Source: Gp6-AA40 sp035571515
Lineage (GTDB): Bacteria; Acidobacteriota; Vicinamibacteria; Vicinamibacterales; UBA2999
Direction of reading: 5' to 3'
Assembly: GCA_035571515.1 (NCBI GenBank)
Contig: DATNCQ010000130.1
Span: 12,527 to 76,526 of the forward strand
DNA: 64,000 nt
Under the pieces are notes generated by a model. That model was given only the letters and a program-made list of their open reading frames with translations, had not been told where the DNA came from and made no database searches. Positions 16,676-25,776 of the stretch are shown here, piece after piece. Position 1 is the stretch's first letter. The number at the start of each line of letters is the position of its first letter. A program made the translations under genes and the position numbers.

Positions 16676-17836
16676 ATGATGCGAAATGACACTCGGATTC
16701 TGCGCGGAAGTGTACTGGTGCTCGGCTTGGTATTCGCGGCCGCGTGCGGCGAGACATCGACGCCTACCGCGCTGGCACCGTCGGTCGTGCCATCCATAAC
16801 GACACCGACGCCGACAGATATCACGGCGCCAGCCCCAGCAGTAGACCCCACACCTGCGCCGACGCCAACACCTGCGCCAGCGCCATCACCGGCGCCGTCA
16901 TCATCGCGGCTGCTGTCGCTGGTCATCGTTCCCTTGTCCCAGACCGGTGGGGAGCCGGTGACCGGCAGCGTCACGCTCGACGGTCCGGCCCCTGACGGGG
17001 GCGCGGTGATTACGCTCGCGAGCAATAACCAAGACGCCCGTCCGCCTGCCAGCGTCAATGTGTCAGCGGGCAACAGGACGGCCACCGTCACCATCCCCAC
17101 CGCCAGTGTTTCGAAAGACACCGAGGTCAGCATTACGGCGAGCTACGGTGGGGTCAGCAAACCGGTCCAAATCCGTCTCTATGCCAATGGAGAATTGCCC
17201 GGCGACGGGGGCGGGGGCGGGGGCGGCGGGTCATCATTGAACATTCCATCCACGGTCAGGGCCTTCGCGCTTCTGGGCTCCTCGGGAGTCACGTGCACCG
17301 CCTCGACGGTGGTCGGCGACGTAGGGTCATGGCCCCTGGCGGCCATCACAGGCTTCCCGGCGACGTGCTCCGATGCCGGAACGATCCACGCCGCCGACGG
17401 CGCCGCGCAGACGGCACACAATGATCTCGTAAACGTCTACAACTCGTGGACGCAGCCCTGCCAGACGCTGGCGTCGGGCCTTCTCGATGGCATCACGCTC
17501 GCACCGGGCGTCTACTGCGTGCCGCACGCCGCATCGAATATCAACGGCGGAACGCTGACATTGACCGGCAGCGGCACGCACATCCTGAGGTTCACCGATA
17601 CCTTCATCATGACGGGCGGGGCCTCCGCGATCAGTCTCTCCGGCGGAGCGACCTGTGGTGGAGTGGGCTTCCAGATTCCTGTGTCCGGGACCCTGACCGG
17701 GAGCGCCATCGGGACCTTCATTGCCAACACCGGCGCGGTGACGGCGACCAACGTGGTCCTGACCGGGCGTGCCGTGACATTCGGCACGGCGGTGACGATG
17801 ACCAACGCCACGATTTCCAACGCCGGCTGTAACTAG
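16676..17836 (+). CDS. Ice-binding-like lipoprotein, DUF3494
   Basis: 386 residues. Lipobox in VFAAACGE gives a lipid-anchored Cys. A Pro/Ala/Thr-rich linker (about 40-75), a beta-sandwich-like domain (about 78-180) and a poly-Gly hinge precede the DUF3494 domain (about 190-386), whose repeats read GVTCTASTVVGDVGSWP, LAPGVYCVP and TGSAIGTFIANTGAVT. DUF3494 proteins form a beta-helix that binds ice or acts as an adhesin-like surface protein. RBS AAGGATGG precedes ATG 16676. A perfect hairpin follows the stop, and a second DUF3494 gene comes next. Confidence 0.88.
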   Translation: MMRNDTRILRGSVLVLGLVFAAACGETSTPTALAPSVVPSITTPTPTDITAPAPAVDPTPAPTPTPAPAPSPAPSSSRLLSLVIVPLSQTGGEPVTGSVTLDGPAPDGGAVITLASNNQDARPPASVNVSAGNRTATVTIPTASVSKDTEVSITASYGGVSKPVQIRLYANGELPGDGGGGGGGGSSLNIPSTVRAFALLGSSGVTCTASTVVGDVGSWPLAAITGFPATCSDAGTIHAADGAAQTAHNDLVNVYNSWTQPCQTLASGLLDGITLAPGVYCVPHAASNINGGTLTLTGSGTHILRFTDTFIMTGGASAISLSGGATCGGVGFQIPVSGTLTGSAIGTFIANTGAVTATNVVLTGRAVTFGTAVTMTNATISNAGCN

Positions 17837-17844
17837 AGTTGTCG

Positions 17845-17872
17845 ACGCTTCGTCGCATCAGCGACGAAGCGT
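17845..17872 (+). terminator. Hairpin between the two DUF3494 genes
   Basis: Perfect 12-bp stem (ACGCTTCGTCGC, 17845-17856; complement 17861-17872) with a 4-nt ATCA loop, 8 nt after the stop of the first gene. The stem is stable but the U tract is weak (TTCGTCC), so it may be a partial terminator or an mRNA-stabilising hairpin. Confidence 0.65.
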
Positions 17873-17929
17873 TCGTCCATCGCCGTGTCGTCCCCCGGCC
17901 TTCCTTCCTCTGTGATGTCTGGAGATTCA

Positions 17930-18811
17930 ATGCTTCTTCCCCGAATTTCGTTGACGCGGCTCATCGCTCGACTGCTGCTTGTCCCGTTCGCCGCGCTCTT
18001 CTCTTACCCGTCGCCGGGGTTCGCAACAGGGTTCGGACCGTCACTCGGTGCGGCGTCAGGCTTCGCGGCGCTGGCGGGCGCGGCAGTGACGTGCACGACG
18101 TCGACGCTCGCGGGCAACGTCGGGTATGGCACCGCGTTCACCAGCACCGGATGCGCGATTGCTGGCACAGCGTCCACGCCGCCGGCCGCGGCGTACGCAG
18201 ATTTCCTTGCCGCGTACGACATGCTGCACTTCAATACCCCCTGCGACCAGACGCTCACGGGCACGCTCGCGGGTGTGACGCTGGCCCCGGGCGTCTACTG
18301 CTTCCCCGCGGCGGCAACGCTCACGGGCACGTTGACACTCAATGGGCCTGCAAACGGCGTCTGGATTTTCAAAGTCGGGACCGGCGGAACAGGTGCGCTG
18401 ACGGGCACTTCGTTCTCAGTAGTGATGACCGGCGGCGCGGAGACGGCGGCCTGCCCGAACGTGTACTGGTGGGTCGCGCAGGCGGCGACCCTGACGGGTT
18501 CGAATTTCGTGGGAGCGATTCTCGCGGGTGCGGGCATCACCGTGACCGGCGGAACATTTACCGGTGAGGCCCTGGCGGGTGGAGCCGGCACATCGCTGGC
18601 GCCGACGGGTGCGGTGACGGTGACGAATTCCACGATCACGGCGTGCCCTCCACCCGGCGGCAGCACGATGTTCTTGAAAGCCAAGTGCAACCAGGGAGTA
18701 GGCAACGGGCCCGAGGGTTGCGATCCGGGCAATTCGAACAACCACAATGGCTCGAACGACGAGCGGGGCGGAGCGCCTGGCAACCCGGGGCGCAAGGTCG
18801 GCAACCGGTAA
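17930..18811 (+). CDS. Ice-binding-like secreted protein, DUF3494
   Basis: 293 residues from ATG 17930 (GGAG upstream). Signal peptide followed directly by the DUF3494 domain: AVTCTTSTLAGNVG, LAPGVYCFPAAATLTG, IFKVGTGGTGALTGTSF. The same domain order as the previous gene but without the lipobox and linker. A C-terminal tail rich in Asn, Gly and Pro follows the domain. Tandem arrangement suggests duplication; the first product would be membrane-anchored and this one released or surface-bound. Ice binding itself is inferred from the family name. Confidence 0.87.
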   Translation: MLLPRISLTRLIARLLLVPFAALFSYPSPGFATGFGPSLGAASGFAALAGAAVTCTTSTLAGNVGYGTAFTSTGCAIAGTASTPPAAAYADFLAAYDMLHFNTPCDQTLTGTLAGVTLAPGVYCFPAAATLTGTLTLNGPANGVWIFKVGTGGTGALTGTSFSVVMTGGAETAACPNVYWWVAQAATLTGSNFVGAILAGAGITVTGGTFTGEALAGGAGTSLAPTGAVTVTNSTITACPPPGGSTMFLKAKCNQGVGNGPEGCDPGNSNNHNGSNDERGGAPGNPGRKVGNR

Positions 18812-18829
18812 CTCGAGGTCGCGAGTTCG

Positions 18830-19255
18830 ATGAAGAAGACGAAGCTGGTTCTTGGAATCGCCGCCGGTGTACTGGTGGCTCTCCTCGCTGGTTGGATCTG
18901 GGGCGCGTCGGGTCGATCGGCGATGGCCGGCGCGCTCCAGGCCTCCGAGCTGCGAGGCGACCTGCTCGGCGCGCGCGCCGCGGTGCTCGACGCGCGTGTC
19001 GCGATCTACAACGTCAACTTCGGCGAGGCGAGCAGCCATCTGCAAGGCGCTCGCGGGCTGCTCGGCCGCGCGGACGAACGCGTGAAGAATCTCGGCCGGA
19101 CCAGCGACGCCATGCAGATCAAAGCGGCGCTATCGCGCATCGACGCTGCGCAACGCATGGCGGGGAAGCTGGAGCAGGGGGCCAGCGCGCGTGCGGGCGA
19201 GGCCGCGCAGACGCTCGCCGACGTCTTGGACGATGCAGCGTACGCCTCACGGTGA
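18830..19255 (+). CDS. Membrane-anchored coiled-coil hypothetical protein
   Basis: 141 residues. One N-terminal membrane segment (about residues 5-25) is followed by Ala-rich helices such as LRGDLLGARAAVLDARVAIY and ARGLLGRADERVKNL, likely a coiled coil outside the membrane. It starts 18 nt after the second DUF3494 gene and is probably co-transcribed with it. No known family recognised. Confidence 0.7.
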   Translation: MKKTKLVLGIAAGVLVALLAGWIWGASGRSAMAGALQASELRGDLLGARAAVLDARVAIYNVNFGEASSHLQGARGLLGRADERVKNLGRTSDAMQIKAALSRIDAAQRMAGKLEQGASARAGEAAQTLADVLDDAAYASR

Positions 19256-19301
19256 ACGCGCCCGCGTTGTGTGCGTCGCGTCGAGCTGAGGCCGGGCTCG
19301 C

Positions 19302-20597
19302 TCAGCGGCCGATTGCGGACGTCTGCGTGGCGGTGAGCGACGCCAGTTGCAAGCGGATTCTCGCGGATCGTTTCTGCTCGTCCGCGACGTTCCCCGGCAA
19401 CGGATTGGCGGCGCCGTAGTAAGCGATCAGGTTGGCGCGGAGTGCGGCCGGCACACCGGCGAAATCGCGTGCGGCGAGCTTGCCGAGGAGATCGTCATAG
19501 GTCGCATCCGCCAGCGAATACTCTCCGCGGACTGTCAATTGTCCTGTATCGAAATCGGTGTTGGGCAACTGCAGGCGGCCGGCACGCGAGGCATCGAGCG
19601 ACTCGCGGAAACGCTCACGGGTCTGGGTGAAGCTCGCCAGAAAGAGACGCTCGGCTGCCGCGGTCGGGACCGAGAAGCCGAGCGAGCGAAACGGACCGAT
19701 CTTCGGCACGATGCGGTAGACCGTGGCGAGGACGCGCGCGAAACCGTGCGGCCTCGCGTAGTCGGCGCCGAACTCCTTGTCGTAGTCCTTGCGGTGCAGG
19801 TTGAAGACGAACGTCTGGCGTTGCATGGTCGGCGCGACCTTCAGGATCTCGCTGCGTTTCTTGCTCCAGGCCACCTTCGTCATCTCTGGAATGGTCGTGG
19901 CGATGGCATGGCGGTAGGTCGCGATCGCCAGGTCCTCGCTGAAGAAGACATCCTTCATCTCGATCCCGTAGGTCTCGCGGAACGCGCGTTCGAGCGCCGG
20001 CTTCGCGACCTGGAACCCGATGTAGCTGTGATACGCCGCCGGCGCATACGCGCCCGCGGCGACCTGCACCACGTCGAAGGAGAATTCGACCAGGACATGA
20101 CTCTTCGGCGATTGCGCGTACGTGACCGCGTTGCCGAACCTGGCCTGCAGCTTCGGATACATCAGCGGCACCGTGCGGTTCACGGCCATCGGATGCCCGT
20201 TGTTGTCCGCCGCATAGTGCCCAAGCGCACCGAGGGCGAAGGCGTATTCGTTGACGTCCTGCGCCTCGTCGATGAGCGCGTTCACGAAATCGCCCGTGCG
20301 CACGTAATGGAGAAGGTTGCTGAAGAAGTGGCTGCCGAATGGGTAGTAGCCAAGGTCCTGGATCACGCATCCGCCATACGCGTAGGCGCGTGCGTCGAGC
20401 AGTTCTTCCGGCGTGGTCCCTGGAAAGCGCGCCAGCAGCATCTTGCTGATGGTGGTGTCCCAGAGCGCATCGATGTTGGCCTCGTGGGCCAGCACGGAAT
20501 ACGCCGCGGCGGGCCGTGCCACGCAGAACGCCATCGCGACAGCCAGCGCGATGACCACCATGTTGGCAACGAGAGCTGACCTGGCGCGCGATCCCAT
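19302..20597 (-). CDS. Zinc-dependent phospholipase C-like protein
   Basis: 431 residues with a signal peptide (cleavage near ARPAAA). The motif VLAHEANIDALWD near the mature N-terminus and ALGALGHYAADNNGHP near residue 150 supply the His/Asp set of the zinc-dependent phospholipase C/S1-P1 nuclease superfamily. The substrate could be phospholipid head groups or a phosphate ester outside the cell. The next gene upstream on this strand ends only 3 nt before its start, so it may be translationally coupled. Confidence 0.8.
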   Translation of the reverse strand: MGSRARSALVANMVVIALAVAMAFCVARPAAAYSVLAHEANIDALWDTTISKMLLARFPGTTPEELLDARAYAYGGCVIQDLGYYPFGSHFFSNLLHYVRTGDFVNALIDEAQDVNEYAFALGALGHYAADNNGHPMAVNRTVPLMYPKLQARFGNAVTYAQSPKSHVLVEFSFDVVQVAAGAYAPAAYHSYIGFQVAKPALERAFRETYGIEMKDVFFSEDLAIATYRHAIATTIPEMTKVAWSKKRSEILKVAPTMQRQTFVFNLHRKDYDKEFGADYARPHGFARVLATVYRIVPKIGPFRSLGFSVPTAAAERLFLASFTQTRERFRESLDASRAGRLQLPNTDFDTGQLTVRGEYSLADATYDDLLGKLAARDFAGVPAALRANLIAYYGAANPLPGNVADEQKRSARIRLQLASLTATQTSAIGR

Positions 20598-20600
20598 GCG

Positions 20601-21770
20601 TCAGACGTCAGCCGGCTGGCTGGTGACCAGGGCGGCGGCACGGTGCGTGGCGTCTTCGCGACGCCATTCGACGGTGTGGCGATACACCACCGCGAGAATC
20701 CCCACGGCTGGCACCGCGAGGAACATTCCTGCAACGCCATCCAGTTCGGCGCCGGCCAGCACGGCGAGGATCACCGCCAACGGATGCAGCGGAATGCCGC
20801 GGCGAATGAGACGCGGATAAATCACGTAATCCTCGATCACCCGGAACGTGGCAAGGAAGCCGGCCGTCCACAGCACCAGCACGGGAGCATGCAGCGCGGC
20901 GACAATCGAGGCCACGATCGCAACCGCCAGCGGACCGACCAGCGGGATGAATTCGAGGACGCCCGCCAGTGCGCCCAGCAGCAAAGGATAGGGAACGCCG
21001 AGGACCGCGAATGCGATCCCGCACACGATGCCCGCCACGGCGCACGCCAGGAGCTGTGCACGAATGTACGCTCCCAGCGTCGCATTCAAGTCTTCTAATA
21101 ACCGGTGACCGTGCAGGCGCGCCCGGTGCGGCAACGCGGTGAGGAGGGACCGGCGGAAACTCGCGGCATCCTTCAAGAGAAAGAACGCCAGGACCGGAAT
21201 GAGCGCGAGCCACGGCAGGTTCGAAAGCGCGCCGGCGAGCGCGAACAACGACGCCCGGGAAGACGCGACGGCGGCTTCACCCGCGGCCAATACCGATTGA
21301 TCGATGCTTCGCCGGAGCTCGACCGGGATCCGCAAGCGGTCGTAAGAGCGAGACCACTTGACTTCCCATGCAACCATGGACTGCGCGTAGGCCGGCGCGC
21401 TCGCCATCATGTCGTCGACCTGCCTCGTGGCGCTGGGCAGCAGCAGGGCGCCGCCGATCGACAGGATGCCAGCCATCAGCACGTAAACCAGGACGATGGC
21501 GATGCCTCGCGGCACACGCCGTCGTCGCGATGTCAGATGAATGGCGCGGTCGGCCAGCCGCACGAGGGGCGCAACCACGTAGGCGAACAGCGCCGCGAGG
21601 ATCAATACGAGGATGACCGCGGCCAGCTCGTACAGGACCCATACGCCGAGGACAGTCCCGGCGATGATGACGAGTCCCTGCACAACGGCGCGTGTCTGGG
21701 ACGCGGCCACGCTGCTTACGGCCCGGCGGAGACGGGTGACGTTTCGACGAGGTGTTCCGCCAGGAACCAC
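20601..21770 (-). CDS. AI-2E family transporter (PerM/TqsA-like)
   Basis: Up to 389 residues with about eight membrane segments and the family motifs LEFIPLVGPLAVAI and PLHPLAVILAVLAGAELDGV. Members export small signals or sodium/lipid compounds; the AI-2 name is historical. The start is uncertain: the first GTG at 21770 overlaps the Dps gene by 55 nt, and shorter starts (GTG 21737 or 21719) are also possible. It lies in one minus-strand run with Dps and the BON protein. Confidence 0.82.
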   Translation of the reverse strand: MVPGGTPRRNVTRLRRAVSSVAASQTRAVVQGLVIIAGTVLGVWVLYELAAVILVLILAALFAYVVAPLVRLADRAIHLTSRRRRVPRGIAIVLVYVLMAGILSIGGALLLPSATRQVDDMMASAPAYAQSMVAWEVKWSRSYDRLRIPVELRRSIDQSVLAAGEAAVASSRASLFALAGALSNLPWLALIPVLAFFLLKDAASFRRSLLTALPHRARLHGHRLLEDLNATLGAYIRAQLLACAVAGIVCGIAFAVLGVPYPLLLGALAGVLEFIPLVGPLAVAIVASIVAALHAPVLVLWTAGFLATFRVIEDYVIYPRLIRRGIPLHPLAVILAVLAGAELDGVAGMFLAVPAVGILAVVYRHTVEWRREDATHRAAALVTSQPADV

Positions 21771-22309
21771 ACCTCCGTCTCATTGGCGCGAATGACGTCG
21801 CTCACGATGAGGTCGTTTGTCCCGTCATCACCGCGCTCGGCCGCCCGCCGGGCCATCGTGCGCGCCTCCGTCAGGACGATCTCATGCGCGTGCAGCAGCC
21901 GCGCAATCTGCGCCGCCACCGCTTCACGGCCTCGGGGCGGCCGCGGAATCCGCGTCGTCTCGGCGATGTCGCCGCCCATCGCGAGGCTCACGCCGCCCAG
22001 CGTCTGGACGCGCTCGGCGATCGTATCGACAAGCCCGCTCTGCTCCCCTGCGTGTTTGTCGAACAGCAGATGGAGTTGGTAGAACGTGGGGCCGAGCACC
22101 TGCCAATGGTGCTTCTTGTAGAGATCCCGCAGCGTCACGGTGTCGGCGAGGAGCTGGTTGAGTTGCTCCACGCCTTCGCGGCAGACCGCTTCCGTCAGCC
22201 CGATCGGGAGCGGCACCAGATGGCCGTACGGCTGGATCTCCGTCGAGTGCTGGTCTCCGAACGACATGGCCCGAGCCAGGTCCTGTCCGTCGATGGTGTT
22301 CGTCGTCAA
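21716..22309 (-). CDS. Dps-family ferritin-like protein
   Basis: 197 residues. The ferroxidase helix reads KKHHWQVLGPTFYQLHLLFD followed by KHAGEQ, the usual Dps iron-site arrangement. Dps dodecamers oxidise and store iron and protect DNA under stress. The following E-V-W-F helix and C-terminal tail match the family length. The neighbouring BON protein and mini membrane proteins are typical general-stress companions, so the block is likely induced together. Confidence 0.92.
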   Translation of the reverse strand: MTTNTIDGQDLARAMSFGDQHSTEIQPYGHLVPLPIGLTEAVCREGVEQLNQLLADTVTLRDLYKKHHWQVLGPTFYQLHLLFDKHAGEQSGLVDTIAERVQTLGGVSLAMGGDIAETTRIPRPPRGREAVAAQIARLLHAHEIVLTEARTMARRAAERGDDGTNDLIVSDVIRANETEVWFLAEHLVETSPVSAGP

Positions 22310-22313
22310 GACG

Positions 22314-22739
22314 TCAGCTCTTGCTCTTGGCAGCGACGATCAGGTTGTTGGCGACGCGGCGGACGCCTTCGGTCTGCCTCGCCACCACACCTGCCCTGGC
22401 GCGGCCGGCCGCCGTGGGCACCGTGCCCTCGAGCGTCACGATATGGTCGTTCGTGTCGACGTTGATGTCGCTGTTCTTCAGCGTGTCCTCGTTGACGAAC
22501 CGCGCGCTCACCCGCGAGGTGATCCATGCGTCGGTCATGACCTCGCCGGTCTTGCTGACGCCGTCCTTGGTCTTGGTGCCGACGACTTTTGCGCCTTTGA
22601 CGACGCCGTCCTTGGTTTTCGTGGCGCCCTTCTTGATGGTGTCGCCCGCGCCCTGCGGCGCGGTAGCGCTGCGTGCAGACAGGGCAACCGGCGTCATCGC
22701 CAGTAGCGCGAGAATCGCAACGACGTTCACAGTTTTCAC
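22314..22739 (-). CDS. BON-domain periplasmic protein
   Basis: 141 residues from GTG 22739, with GGAG 8 nt upstream. A signal peptide is followed by a Lys/Gly/Asp repeat (TKTKDGVVKGAKVVGTKTKD) and one BON domain (VNEDTLKNSDINVDT, then VTLEGTVPTAAGRARAG). BON domains bind phospholipid membranes and are common in osmotic-stress proteins. Its stop lies 4 nt before the Dps start, indicating one transcript. Confidence 0.85.
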   Translation of the reverse strand: MKTVNVVAILALLAMTPVALSARSATAPQGAGDTIKKGATKTKDGVVKGAKVVGTKTKDGVSKTGEVMTDAWITSRVSARFVNEDTLKNSDINVDTNDHIVTLEGTVPTAAGRARAGVVARQTEGVRRVANNLIVAAKSKS

Positions 22740-22888
22740 GATGTACTCTCCTGATAAGGATGCAGTTAGTCCTGCAGGACGACGCTCATCATCGAGCGGT
22801 GGATCTGGACGCCGCCGTTTCCCCGGGGCCGTCGCTCGAGGAATCCGCGCTTGCGGAAGCTGTTCATCAGGCGGTCGCGTTGTCCGCG

Positions 22889-23038
22889 TCAGATCAGGCG
22901 ACGACCCTGGATCACGCGAATCAGCAACATGACGATCGCGACGACCAGGAGAATGTGGATCAATCCACCGATCGCGGTGGAGGTCACCATCCCGAGCAAC
23001 CACAGGACGAGCAGGACGATCGCAACGGTAGTCAGCAT
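22889..23038 (-). CDS. lmo0937-type mini membrane protein
   Basis: 49 residues in two hydrophobic helices, beginning MLTTVAIVLLVLWLLGMV and ending with a short basic tail after VIQGRR. Size, start and the LxxWLLGxV pattern match the lmo0937 family of tiny stress-associated membrane proteins. Lies 21 nt downstream of another small membrane protein on the same strand. Confidence 0.85.
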   Translation of the reverse strand: MLTTVAIVLLVLWLLGMVTSTAIGGLIHILLVVAIVMLLIRVIQGRRLI

Positions 23039-23059
23039 GAAACCTCGTGGAGAATCCGG

Positions 23060-23257
23060 TTACGGCTGGAGCTTCTCGCTGGCGGTGGGCTTGCCAGCGG
23101 CGACCGACATCATGATCCCCACGCCAACGGCGACGAGGATGCCAACGCCGAGCCATACCGGCGCGACGCGCGTGAGCACACCGGTTTGCCACAGGCCGAG
23201 CGCGACGCCCATGACGACGACGACATAGCCGACGAGAAAGAGGTGAATGAATCGCAT
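23060..23257 (-). CDS. Small two-TM membrane protein
   Basis: 65 residues from ATG 23257. Two membrane segments (RFIHLFLVGYVVVVMGVALG and about 30-52) and a short polar tail ending in KLQP. No named family recognised. Immediately upstream of the lmo0937-type gene, it is probably part of the same stress operon. Confidence 0.7.
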   Translation of the reverse strand: MRFIHLFLVGYVVVVMGVALGLWQTGVLTRVAPVWLGVGILVAVGVGIMMSVAAGKPTASEKLQP

Positions 23258-23447
23258 GTCAATGGGACCACGATAGACGCTGCCGCGGCGTGTGTCTGTT
23301 CTGTTGGGCACACGCGCGAGGTGTCCACAACAGGACAGACGCGTCGACGGCGCGATGGCTACGATGTCCGTACATGATTTCGCTGCGATAGCCCCGCCAG
23401 CTCCTCTCGTTCTCGCAGCCAGTTCCCTTCACCAGTCAGGAGTCGTG

Positions 23448-23958
23448 ATGTTCGACCCCTGCCTCCGCGCAGTTCAACAAGGACGAGTCGCACATCTACG
23501 CGACGATCCTCGCCATCCCCAACTACCGCCTTCGCGCCACGGACAAGACGGTGATGACGTTCGCCGAGCGCGCCGCCGGCGACCCGCAGGCGATCCGCGC
23601 ATGGTTCTATCCGGGCGACAACTGGGGCCGGGAGTTCGTCTATCCCAAGAAGCGCGCGCTGCAGCTGGCCAAGGTGACCAACCTGCCGGTGCTCTATATC
23701 CCTGACGAGCTCGCGCCGAGCCTCGTGGCGCCCGTGCGCAGCGCGGACGACGCCCCGGTCGTGGCGCTCAAGACCGCACCGCTGCGCGCCGTCCGGCCGA
23801 CCGGTGACGACGTGGCGATCGCGACGGTCATCGAGACGCCGCCGCGGCAGGTCGCCGGACTGCCGAAGACCGCCAGCATGACGCCGGCGCTGTTCCTCAT
23901 CGGCCTGCTGTGCATGGCCGCCGGTTTCGCGCTGAAGACGTCGTGCGCCCGCTCCTAG
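23448..23958 (+). pseudogene. Cell-wall/periplasmic protein gene lacking its signal peptide
   Basis: A coherent frame (AQFNKDESHIYATILAIPNY ... to the stop at 23958) ends in a hydrophobic helix ALFLIGLLCMAAGFAL followed by a basic tail, so it reads as an exported, C-terminally anchored protein of about 165 residues. The only well-placed start, GTGATG at about 23446-23451 preceded by AGGAG, is in a different frame, and an in-frame TGA lies at the same spot. The STPASAQF junction looks like the end of a signal peptide whose coding bases are missing. A start further in (ATG 23551) would lack the export signal. Confidence 0.6.
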
Positions 23959-23961
23959 CCC

Positions 23962-25776
23962 TCATCCGGCTGCGGCCTCTTCGCCAAATTGGATGTTGTA
24001 AAGCTTCGCGTAGAACCCGCCTGCGGCCAGCAGTTGTTCATGCGTGCCGCGTTCCGCGAGCCGATGGTCCCTCACCACGAAGATGATGTCGGCACCGAGG
24101 ATCGTCGTGAGATGGTGCGCGATGACGATGCAGGTCTTGCCGGTCATGAGCCGGTCCAGCGCTTCGAAGACGGCGCGCTCGGCCTGCGCGTCCAGCCCTG
24201 AGGTCGGCTCGTCCAGCACGAGTATCGGGGTGTTGCGGATCACCGCCCGCGCGATCGCAATGCGCTGGCGCTGACCACCTGAGAGCGTGACGCCGCGCTC
24301 GCCAACGATCGTGTCGTACCCCTCGGCCATCTCCTCGATGAACTTGTGGGCGTTCGCGAGTTCCGCGGCGTGGATGATCTCCGCGCGGCTCGCGTCTGGC
24401 CGGCCGTAGGCGATGTTCTGCCAGATGGGCGCGTGGAACAGCAGCGTGTCCTGCAGGACGAAGCTGATCTGATCGCGCAGCGCTTGAAGAGTGAAGCCGC
24501 GGATGTCGGTGCCATCGATGGTGACGGTCCCGGACACCGGGTCGTAGAACCGCGCGACGAGGTTGATGATGGTGGTCTTGCCCCCGCCCGTCGGACCGAC
24601 GAACGCCGCGACCTGTCCCGGCTCGATCGCGAAGCTGACGTCATCGAGGATCACCTGGTCGGGGCCGTATCCGAACGACACGCCGTCGAACGTGATCGCG
24701 CCCTTGAAGGCCGCGGCCTTGCGGGCGTTCCGCTGGTTACGCACGCCGCCTTCGGTTTCGAGCACCTCGCGTATACGCTCGAAGCCGACGCCCGCCCTCG
24801 ACACCGTGTCGGTCGCCTTCGAGAGATCCCGCATCGGCTTGTACATCTTCCCCAGGTAGAGCAGGAAGACGACGAGCGCGCCCGCGGTCAGTTGCCCCGC
24901 GATGACCAGCCGCGCGCCGTACCAGAGCATGAGGCAGGTGCCGGTCGCGACGATGATGTCGACCACGGGCGCCAGCTTCATCTTGACGTTTCTCGCGACC
25001 AGCGCCGCCTCGACGTTCTCGAGACTGTGCCGCTCGAATCGCCGCTCCTCGTACTCTTCCCGCGCGAAGGCCTTGACGACGCGGATCGACGAGAAGACCT
25101 CCGCGACGATCGACAGCAGCTCGCTCTCCTTCTTCCTCACGTCGCGCGACGTCTTCTTGATCCGCCGTGTGAAGAGATAGACGACCAGAAATAGCACCGG
25201 CGCGATCGAGAGCGAGATGAGCGTGAATCGCCAGTTCACATACAGCATCACGCCGATGATGCCCGCCAGGGTCAACGCATTGGTGACCATCCCGAGCAGC
25301 GCCGTCGTCACGAAGCTTTGAATGCTTTCGATATCGCTCGTCACACGGCCGACGAGATCCCCTGTCTGTTTCTCATCGTGTTCGGCGAGGGAGAGCCGGT
25401 GAATGTGGTGATAGAGCGTCCGCCGAAGGTCGTGCATCACCCATTGCCCGACGTTGGTGGTGAGGGCGGTGTTCGCGTAGGAGCTGATCGCGCCGGCGAT
25501 GGCGATGACCGCCACCGCGACGACCGCGAGGTTGAGGACGGCGAGTGTGCCGCCTCCCAGCACGCCGGCGACGGGGGTCATCCAGCCAGGCAACGGCCTC
25601 GACTGCAACAGGTAATCGAGGACGATCTTCAGCGGCCAGGGTTCGAGCAACGACGCCGCGGCCTCCCCTGCGACGGCGAGCAGGGCCAGGGTCATCGGGA
25701 TCCAGTGAGGGCGGAGCAGGCCCGCGATGCTCAGCACCTTCCGGCTGCGCAGCGCGCGCGGCACGATGTCTGTCAC
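23962..25776 (-). CDS. ABC exporter, MsbA/lipid-A type (fused TMD-NBD)
   Basis: 604 residues. Six membrane segments in the first 320 residues; then a nucleotide-binding domain with Walker A GPTGGGKTT, signature LSGGQRQR, Walker B ILVLDEPTSGLD and the switch His in IAHH. Homodimeric half-transporter of the type that flips lipids or exports peptides and drugs. The start ATG overlaps the stop of the upstream kinase-like gene (ATGA). It is the last gene of the Omp85-TMK-TMK-ABC operon. Confidence 0.9.
   Translation of the reverse strand: MTDIVPRALRSRKVLSIAGLLRPHWIPMTLALLAVAGEAAASLLEPWPLKIVLDYLLQSRPLPGWMTPVAGVLGGGTLAVLNLAVVAVAVIAIAGAISSYANTALTTNVGQWVMHDLRRTLYHHIHRLSLAEHDEKQTGDLVGRVTSDIESIQSFVTTALLGMVTNALTLAGIIGVMLYVNWRFTLISLSIAPVLFLVVYLFTRRIKKTSRDVRKKESELLSIVAEVFSSIRVVKAFAREEYEERRFERHSLENVEAALVARNVKMKLAPVVDIIVATGTCLMLWYGARLVIAGQLTAGALVVFLLYLGKMYKPMRDLSKATDTVSRAGVGFERIREVLETEGGVRNQRNARKAAAFKGAITFDGVSFGYGPDQVILDDVSFAIEPGQVAAFVGPTGGGKTTIINLVARFYDPVSGTVTIDGTDIRGFTLQALRDQISFVLQDTLLFHAPIWQNIAYGRPDASRAEIIHAAELANAHKFIEEMAEGYDTIVGERGVTLSGGQRQRIAIARAVIRNTPILVLDEPTSGLDAQAERAVFEALDRLMTGKTCIVIAHHLTTILGADIIFVVRDHRLAERGTHEQLLAAGGFYAKLYNIQFGEEAAAG

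Noticed and set aside
22740..23192. Long N-terminal extension of the BON protein
   Set aside because: The extension covers the two mini membrane proteins and is Arg/Pro-rich; GTG 22739 with an RBS and signal peptide is better.
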